NCBI GenBank assembly: GCA_002007465.1
Contig: LNAC01000137.1
Span: 337,113 to 401,112, forward strand
DNA length: 64,000 nucleotides
Origin: Ailurus styani
Lineage: Eukaryota; Chordata; Mammalia; Carnivora; Ailuridae
Reading direction: 5' to 3'
Below the pieces are notes generated by a model. That model saw only the letters and a list, made by a program, of their open reading frames with translations, was not told the origin of the DNA and did no database searches. Every line of letters starts with the position of its first letter. Position 1 is the first letter of the stretch. The translations under genes and the position numbers were made by a program. Positions 56,740-64,000 of this stretch are shown here, in pieces.

Positions 56740-57377
56740 ACCAGCTTCTCCATTCTCTCCCTTCTGTTCATAAAACTAAATTCAACTCATTTATATAGTA
56801 ACAAGAAAATGTGATTTCTGTGTACGTTCTCCTGCCTCCCAAGCCCCACTGAAATCAGGGTGAATTCATTTACCCTTCATCGGTGTCCCCATAGGTATAT
56901 AGTGACGATGTCTTTATGAGACTGACCCCTTATACCCGCAAGAGGCAGTACTTTCTCTGAGGGTAAGAGCTTACCATTAGTTACCATTAGTTACCATTCT
57001 GCAACTCTACTACACAGCACAGAGCCCGACATACGCTGAGAACACTGCAAGTGTTGCATGGAGAACACAGGGAAACATGCAAAGGCCGCAACTGAAAGAG
57101 GATTTACGTGTGTTCCTCAGCTCAAGCAGTGAGAAAAACAACAGATGGAAGCTGCCCTGAGCCATAATTATCTTAATAGAAGTAAAATTCAAAGGTAGAG
57201 CGAGCCGCCAGGATGTACTGAGTCCCTTGTCACCTGCGGTCTGCAAGCAGGCCTGGGCAGCCACATGAAGGAGAGGTCATGAAGGGATCCCAGGTTCAGC
57301 TGCGGAGGGAGATTTAAGATTCTGAACCGAGCCAGATTTCCGCTGCCAAGACCTTGCCTGGACTAGTACAATAGTCT
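56740..57377. other. Unassigned non-coding interval
   Basis: No repeat family or exon is recognised. A 10-bp unit ttaccattag is repeated 2.8 times at 56971-56998. The minus-strand frame at 57010-57264 has no domain. Confidence 0.4.
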
Positions 57378-57690
57378 CTGTGACAGTTAATTCGATGTGC
57401 GAACTTGACTGGGTTAAGGGCTGTCCAGATAGCTGAAAAACATCATTTCTGGGTGTGCCTGTGAAAGTTTCCGGAAGAAATTTACACTTGAATTAGTAGA
57501 CTGAGTAAAGATGAGGAAGGGCACCATCGTTCCCACCGAGGGCCAGAACAAAGCGGCAGATGAATGGCAAATTCACCCTCTTTGCTTGGGCTGGGTTACC
57601 CATCTTCCGCCCTCCGACACCGACACTTCCGGTTCTCGGGTCTTGAGGGACGGCTTGGGGTGGGGCCATTTTCCGGGGCCTACACGGCTG
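57378..57690 (+). mobile_element. LTR-like repeat, CpG-rich 3' half
   Basis: The order gtgacagttaattcgatgtg, cgaacttgactgggttaagg, cagatagctgaaaaacatca, tctgggtgtgcctgtgaaag, gtagactgagtaaagatgag and cacttccggttctcgggtct matches the same family as 23633-24090. The 3' half keeps about a dozen CpGs in 200 bases, which is unusual for a repeat of this divergence. Confidence 0.7.
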
Positions 57691-58639
57691 CCCTATTCCG
57701 CCATGTTGTCAGTGAAGCTAACTCACACGTTGTCCCTGGCTATGTGCAGAATTCGGGGAAACCAGAAGATAGGCCGTCTGATGAGTAAAGGAAGGCCAGG
57801 GAAATGATAAAAGACTCCAACTTCAGCCTTTTGCAACTTAATGAGACCCTGCACGGTGTCCAAGTGTTGTCGTGGCCGGGAGCGAAGTTATTGGCACTGG
57901 TTCTCACCAGGTGGAAATACCCATAAGAAGAAAATGATGCCAGATCTGCCAACCTTTCCAAGAGAAGGCTGGTCCCCCTGAGCTGTACATACTTTTGTGG
58001 AATATGCATTTGCCTTAAGCAAGTATAGATCTTGGATTAGGAAAACTATGGGATTACCCGGAAAAGCCTAATTTCACTTCAACTCAGGAAGAATGTTTCT
58101 TTTGTGAAAATTCAACAGGCAGCAAAGGAATTGTGATACTGTGTGTGTTTTTAGAGGCCAAGGAGAAGGTTTTGGCTATATCTCCCCAAAACTGCTTTTT
58201 TATATCTGAAATTCTAGCGGCTAATTTTTTATGTTAAAGCACCAGGGGGTTTAGGAGTCATTAGTACCAGTAACTTAAACTTCCAAAGGCCAAAGCTGAA
58301 GCAACTTGAAAGATCTCACCTTCTCCATCAGTGGTCTAAATGCAAAAACACCAGAGGGAGTTTTGATTCATGGAAGGCTGTGTTCTCCAGACTCCAAGAT
58401 GGCCCCACAGGGTCCTGGCCTTCCGGTATTGACACCTGTAAGTAGTCCCCTATAATCATTATTTATAAAGAGTTTTCTATATATCTATATATAGATAGAT
58501 AGATACTGTTGTATCAGTAAAATTGATAATAAACTAATGCATGCATATGTATACATATATTTCCTGCCCCTCCTCTCCCAGAGAACTAGTTATTAAACAT
58601 TGGATACTAACTAAATAAAAGAGTGAATATGCAGCCTTA
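57691..58639. other. Repeat-poor interval
   Basis: No exon is recognised. The part 58380-58450 (ctccaagatggccccacag) may be an LTR scrap. A tatctatatatagatagata tract lies near 58481-58503. Confidence 0.4.
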
Positions 58640-58790
58640 TTTGGGCTAATAATTAGAGACTCTTCTGTGGGCAGTGGGAGCCATCAGCAGTTTTTGAGGA
58701 GGGGCATGACATGATTAGATCTGCACTTCAGAAAGTTCATTTTGGCTGATATGGAAGGTAGATTGGGGGTGAGGAGAGACAGAGTAGAAA
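58640..58790 (-). repeat. L2 fragment, reverse
   Basis: The run tgggagccatcagcagtttt, gaggaggggcatgacatgat, tagatctgcacttcagaaag and ttcattttggctgatatgga fits a reversed L2 segment. Confidence 0.6.
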
Positions 58791-61671
58791 TCCCTTAGAA
58801 AGTGTATTCAAGTTCAAATGCAGTTAATAATATCTTTTAACTAAATGTTAGACATTAGGCAAAGAAATTCCTTATGCTATTTCTTCTACTCCTTATAATA
58901 ATCCTATTGAGATAGACCTCATCACAACAGAGGCAGTGGAGCTGGACAGAAGGAACTAGTTTGAACAGGGTTGCCGGCTGTAGTTGAGGTGTAGACTTCT
59001 TTGGCTGTCTGGCAATCAGCGAAGAGGGCTTCACGGGGATCCTCTGAAGAACTACCTCTCCCATTGTATGTACCCCACCATCCAAGGAGTAGTCACATCC
59101 CCAAGCTGGGCCCAACAGCCTCTCTCTCTCTCTCCTTGCATAAAAATGCAGGAATGAGAGAATAGGTGGAAGACATTTATTCTAGAAGTCATGGTTAGCT
59201 TAGCTGGCTAAATAGTTCTGCCCGTACCAAGACCACACAGGTTCCTGTCCTCTTCTAAACCTAGTCTTGGGCTCCCAGCCTCTCTTTGCTTTAGTTTTCC
59301 AGAATTGGCCTATACTGTTTACTACCCAAAATCTCTCACCAATACAGTGACCAATTAGGACAGAGCAATATTTAAGGAGAATCCTGGATGTTTCAGAAGA
59401 CAGTAAACATTTTGAATTTCGAAATACTTACCTAGTGACTACACTTTTCTCCCACGGGTCTCTTTTCCTGTGGGGAACTAACTCCATTTGACACATACGT
59501 AAGGTGGGTTTCCTGAGTTCATACCAAAAGGAAGCTTGGCTCCTTTATTTCTGTGACTTTCCCCCGAAGCTGCACTGAGTTACGTATTAACGATGGCTTG
59601 GCAGACCCATGCCCAAGAGGCCTGGGAGCATGAAAGACACATCTGTGTATGTGTGAGGTGTGCTATCAAAGGCCACAGGAACATCCTTAAGAAGGAAAAT
59701 TGACACCATGAAGGCACCCTTTATCAAACAGAAGGTCTCGATAAACTCTGATTAGAGGGGGTTCTGTGCTGTGGCCTGATTGAAATGTTTTTCTCTGCAA
59801 GGATACCAGTGCAAAGGTCCAAGTGGCCTTGCAGTCAGGTCTTCTGAAGCTTCTCTTTCTGTGGTGAGGGATGAAGGCTGGCCTTCAAGGCAGCCAGAAT
59901 CAGACCCCGGGCTGGCAGGGGTGCTTAATCAGCTGCCCTAGGTCCCAGGCAGGAAAATTCTGCTTGCTGCCAAGGAGGTATTAAATGGTCAGAGACCATA
60001 AATGGAAGTGACCTCATATCTCTCAACTTCTCTGTCAAAAACCCTACTTGGCAACAGATCAAGGACGCAGGTTGCCACGCTGGTCACATCTGGCTGGGTC
60101 TACCACAAAGAGTAAAGTGACTGGCCTCTAAGTATGAGAGAGGCCCACTTACCGGTTTCCATCTTAGCAACCCACGGCTTGGCCCCTGGGGGGTGTCCAA
60201 GAAGCATTTGTGGGTGAAGGGTGAGCAGTGGAAGAAGGAGGGAATCTGTTACCACCCAGAGCCTGGCAAGAAGGGTCTTCTCTTTCTCATCATTGCTGCT
60301 CCTGGGCCTTTGGTTCAGAGGGAAGACTTTTCTCCTGTTCCACTCCCGCCCTTCCGTTTCCAACATCCCAAACAAGGTAGAGGTTCTTGTTCAGGCAGGA
60401 GGAGGTCTGAGGCTCTCCTAATAATACTTTCTGTAATTTATCTTGGGGACTCCTTGCAAGATACGTGTAGGTAGAGCTCCAGCCTGGAGCCCCCACTTTA
60501 CATATTCTAGCTTCACCTAGAACAGGAACTGTCAGGAGCCAGTCACTTCCCTTGTTAAAAGAAAGGATAAACCAGTTAGTCTAGGGCTCTTGTTGAGCAG
60601 TCATCTTCCATGTGGTAGGCTGGACAGAATCATGCCTGTCCCTGCTTCCCTGTATCAATGTGTCTTTACTTAAAATCCAGGTTCCCTGAACAGTGTTGTA
60701 AGCCTTCCCCTCCTGACAACTATCTTTCATGTTGATACTGTTATAACCTTTGCCTGACATTATCAAAGTCCATGATGCCAGAGATAACAAGGCAAGGCAC
60801 CCACCACACAATCCCCGTGTCACGGTCATGCACGAACAGCCACCTCAGCCACCACAAGCCAAGGGACTCAATCTCTCAGTTAAGCCATTTCCGGGAGCAA
60901 AACTCCACATTTCTTGACAGAGCCAACCATTCAAAGCTGCCCTCTCTGCCCTTTCAAATTTAATTTGTTTCAAATCTTGTAGGAGCCACAGAATTATTTC
61001 GGGATTGGAGTCAAGTGAAAACAGGTGTGCTGCTCTTTTATCCACCCCCCGCACCTCCCCTTCAAAAGGGCCTGATCAGGCGCCAGATTAATCAGACCAG
61101 CCAACGGGGCTGGAGGAACCCCTTTATTCTCTTGGGCACCCGTCACCAGGATGCTAACCCAGATTCCTGGACACCAGTATAGAAGTCCTGACCCAACTGA
61201 CATTCTCATGCCCCATCCAAGTGCCTGTGCAGCAGTAGGACCAGGATATGGCATCACCCACCCTGTGCCCATTGCCTTCTCTGCTCCTGTGCTGGTCTGC
61301 CTGGCCCTGAGAGCCAAGGCCTGGTTGTCCTGCCTTCCAAGATCAACCTGAGCTCCGTTCTTGGCTATCTCAGCATTTTCTTTGGCTGCTCAATTTAGGC
61401 CGACCTTCCTGGTGTGTCAATATTTAGGGGGCTAAGCATGGAAAACATTCACAAAGTTTAGGGTGAAATAGAAAAATCTTATTCAAATAGGAAAATTGGA
61501 GTTCAGCAAAAAGTCATACCAGGAAGGAAAAAAATGGGAAAAGAATTATTCAAATTGTGCAGTCCTGGGAAGGGAGCTGTTAGTGCTAAGGGATGTCGTG
61601 AATAGAGATTTTTGCCTTGGTTCCTGCAGAGGAGGGATGCCAGGCTTAGACCTGGAGCGACTTCACTCATC
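58791..61671. other. Longest repeat-poor interval of the window, no gene recognised
   Basis: Almost 2.9 kb without a repeat I can name, apart from vague LTR-like phrases at 60600-60700. Frames of 60-107 codons occur on both strands at 60100-61350, where G+C is higher. They overlap each other in conflicting frames, and I see no domain or consistent exon boundaries. Near 61060-61110 there is ctgatcaggcgccagattaa with a GATTAATC-type (OTX-like) site. An unrecognised exon cannot be fully excluded. Confidence 0.35.
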
Positions 61672-63000
61672 TATCTATACAAACACCTTGGTTTCTGTAT
61701 TTCTTCTCATGACTTGAAATACCATCTCGATGCTGACAATTCCCAAGCTCAAATTCTCAATCCACACCTCTCTCTTGAACACAAGACCATATATCACTAA
61801 TTGACTTGCTATCTCTTCTTAGCACTGAAAATATTAAAATCCACTCTACCCTAAGCCCTGCTCTTTCCTTGGTCTTCCCTATGGCAATGTCACCCTTTCC
61901 TTTGTTCAGGCCCAGAACTTTGGAGTTGTCCCTGCTTCTCCTTCCCACAACCTCACAACCCATCTGTCAGTACATCTCATCTGTCCTACCTTCAAAATGT
62001 TTCCCATGTGTAAATGCTTCTTGCCATTGGTGTCCCCACCACCCTGGTACAAGCCACCACCATTTGTTGCCTAAAAATTATAATAGGTTCCTAGCTGGTC
62101 ACCCTACTCTACTCCGTCTCTTCCACTCCTACCCTGGCAGCACAGAAAAATGAAAATTATTCTCTTAGGATATAGGTTAGGTTGTACCACCATCTGCTCA
62201 ACAGTTTTTCCCATCTCACTCATAATAAAAGCCCAGTCTTCACAACGACCTTAAAGACCTTCCTGGAAGGTCTTTATCTCTTCCCTGTCTTATTTCCTAC
62301 CACTTAACTTCTTTTTTTTTTTTTAAGATTTTATTTATTTATTTGACATACAGATAGAGAGCACAAGTAGGCAGGGCTGCAGGCAAAGGGAGAGGGAGAA
62401 GCAGGCTCTCCACGGAGCAGGGAGCCCGATGCAGGACTCGATCCCAGGACCCTGAGATCATGACCTGAGCCAAAGGCAGCAGCTCAACCAACTGAGCCAC
62501 CCAGGCGCCCCCACCACCACTTAACTTCTGATCGCATCACTACCTCTTTTCTCTTTGCTCACTCTGTTCCAGCCACATTGGCCTCCTGGCTGGTCCTCGA
62601 ACCTTCATCCATTCTGCCACCCCAGGACATTTGCATTTGCTGTTTTCTTTGTGTGGAATGCTCTTCCCCTAGGTGTCTCTGTCTAGTTTGCTCTCTCAAC
62701 AATTTTAACTCATTTTCAGGTGTCACTTTAACAGAGGTTCCTCCTCTAACCACTCTACATAAAATCGTATTGGTCATACATCCCATTCCCTTTGCCTCAT
62801 AACCCTTACTATATTGCTTATCCTGCTTTATATTTTTATGTAGCAATTATTGTTAGCTGGCTTATTATATACATGTTTATTTGTTTATTTTCTCTACTTT
62901 CCACCTAGAGAATAAACTCCAAGATTATATCGTCTCATTTTGTTCACTACTATATCCCTAGAACCTAGACTTATGTACCCTATGTGGTAGACATGACTAC
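61672..63000 (+). mobile_element. L2 LINE, about 1.1 kb, with a nested SINE
   Basis: In L2 order: aaataccatctcgatgctga, tctctcttgaacacaagacc, cccagaactttggagttgtc, caccaccctggtacaagcca, cccatctcactcataataaa, then after the SINE ctctgttccagccacattgg, gaatgctcttcccctaggtg, ttcctcctctaaccactcta and ccctagaacctagacttatg. The short frame at 61612-61800 covers a decayed RT region (DADNSQ where the family has an ADDSQ-type site). The element is broken and inactive. Confidence 0.9.
62313..62515 (-). repeat. CAN-SINE inside L2
   Basis: The T tract, caagtaggcagggctgcagg and head complement caactgagccacccaggcgc are clear. Target duplication accacttaacttct occurs at 62299-62312 and 62516-62529. It mixes the mustelid-type tacttg tail with an older head (agctcaacca), an intermediate form. 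Confidence 0.96.
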
Positions 63001-63089
63001 ATACTTTTCTAGATAATTAATGCCCAGCACACTTCAAGTCTTCTAGTACCCTCAACTTTTCTTTGCATGATTATGCCTGTTTTAAAAGT

Positions 63090-63465
63090 GGAGCATGAAA
63101 CTCAGTCCTGACCAATCATAGCATTTCATGTCTCCCCCTCTTCACTCCCACCCCACACAAAGGAATTAGATCACAGATGATCATGTGACAGTCATATCCA
63201 ATAAGATGCAAAGAACTTTTCTCTGCTGTCTGGGGGAAAAATATTGCTCTTCCTCATTGAACTTTAAGCTAACAAAGTCTAGAAAGGACTGAAGCTGTTG
63301 TAGCCATTTGATTTCTGTGAGGAGAGTCTGTGAAGTCTTTGAGATAAATTGATGGGGAGTCACAAGATGACAAGATATCACAAACCTTGAGGACAGAGAT
63401 TCTTTTGACCATGACCTATTCATCCCACATATAGAACCTTGAACTTCGGGGAGAAAATACAGGGC
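63090..63465 (+). mobile_element. Possible MLT1-like LTR
   Basis: Phrases gtcctgaccaatcatagcat, gactgaagctgttgtagcca and gacagagattcttttgacca are in the order of some MLT1 LTRs. The match is loose and no end is clear. Confidence 0.3.
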
Positions 63466-63467
63466 AA

Positions 63468-63510
<43 letters not shown>
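63466..63510. repeat. (TAA)15 microsatellite
   Basis: A pure trinucleotide run of about 15 units. On the minus strand it reads as a tyrosine run inside a spurious frame. Pure runs of this size usually vary in length. Confidence 0.98.
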
Positions 63511-63511
<1 letters not shown>

Positions 63512-63779
63512 CCTCTTCTTTGCCTTGTCCTCCCACGGAGCTTTCCCATTTCCATCATCTAGAACTACGATGATGCCCTAATCTAGAACAAGGTTGGCAT
63601 GTTACATCCAACTCCAACTGACGTGGTGGTTACTTAGAGCTTAATATAGAAAAAGACACAGAAGCTATGAATAGTTCAGTGGGAAAATGTGCCATGATTG
63701 ACCAGTAATATCTGTTATGGGTATGAGAGAGGAGAGTGGTGCATATCAGTATAGAATTTTTCTGTCTACAAAAAAGCAT
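63511..63779. other. Short unique interval
   Basis: No repeat or exon is recognised between the microsatellite and the L1 junction. Confidence 0.4.
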
Positions 63780-64000
63780 GAAAATTAGGATAAATACCCA
63801 GTAGTGCGATTGCTGGGTCATAGGGTAGCTCCATTTTCAACTTTTTGAGGAATCTCCATACTGTTTTCCAGAGTGGCTGCACCAGCTTGCATTCCCACCA
63901 ACAGTGTAGGAGGGTTCCCCTTTCTCCGCAACCTTGCCAATATCTGTCATTTCCTGACTTGTTGATTTTAGCCATTCTGACTGGTGTGAGGTGGTATCTC
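63780..64000 (-). mobile_element. Carnivore-type L1 ORF2 fragment, 3' end missing, runs off the window
   Basis: Reading on the minus strand, an open frame (63766-63975) has the ORF2 C-terminal signatures [20 protein letters not shown] and [14 protein letters not shown]. Known L1 ORF2 continues from here for roughly a further hundred codons and a 3' UTR. Those are absent: unique sequence starts at about 63780. The frame is open across the fragment shown. The rest lies beyond base 64000. Confidence 0.93.

Noticed and set aside
57511..57807. 98-codon and 74-codon plus-strand frames in G+C-rich sequence
   Set aside because: They begin inside an LTR-like repeat and conflict with each other in frame. 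The G+C content alone keeps them open.
63181..63558. 125-codon minus-strand frame with a run of tyrosines
   Set aside because: The tyrosine run is the (TAA)n microsatellite read on the other strand. The rest has no family resemblance.

Overview
The window reads as non-coding nuclear DNA of a carnivoran mammal, most likely a mustelid (ferret, mink or otter type). The main clue is 22 copies of the tRNA-Lys-derived carnivore SINE (CAN-SINE). About ten carry a pyrimidine tail of the form tgcctgcctctctgcctac followed by ttgtgatctctct, which I associate with mustelids rather than dogs, cats or bears. The L1 3' ends at 4832-5052 and 27256-27685 are also carnivore-type. Family names are recalled by pattern, not by a search.

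I see no protein-coding exon, rRNA, tRNA, CRISPR array or bacterial-style feature that I can support. Every longer reading frame is short, lies in an interspersed repeat, or lacks any family resemblance. The window behaves as a gene desert or a very large intron.

Layout. 1-4440: SINE, MIR and MaLR-type LTR copies, then a degraded minus-strand L1/HAL1-like element with three SINE hits. 4555-8720: an MLT1-like LTR split by a 3.6 kb block of minus-strand L1 that still has its 5' UTR but lost most of its coding interior. 8721-12860: sparse repeats, an L1 3' end with a 113-bp tandem duplication containing the only N, then two LTRs in the same orientation. 14225-16620: an old L2 broken by two MIRs and an LTR that itself holds a SINE. 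16733-19260: mostly repeat-free, with a TAATTA-rich candidate enhancer. 19265-26490: L2, L1 and a three-level L1/LTR/LTR nest. 27256-29108: a carnivore L1 3' end, then four hAT-type DNA transposon relics in a row. 31905-37740: two old L1s, one holding an LTR, the other an ERV LTR plus a Tigger1-like element. 37741-61671: scattered SINEs, MIRs and L2 scraps between long repeat-free intervals, several resembling conserved regulatory DNA. 61672-64000: a 1.3 kb L2 with a SINE inside, a possible LTR, a (TAA)n tract, and a minus-strand L1 running off the right edge.

The best-supported biology is the insertion history. Nesting and target-site duplications order the events: L2 and MIR first, then MaLR LTRs, old L1 and hAT/Tigger elements, then carnivore L1 ends, and last the CAN-SINEs. 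I did not find a new gene system. The most useful leads are candidate regulatory intervals, whose conservation cannot be judged from one sequence, and a few local oddities.
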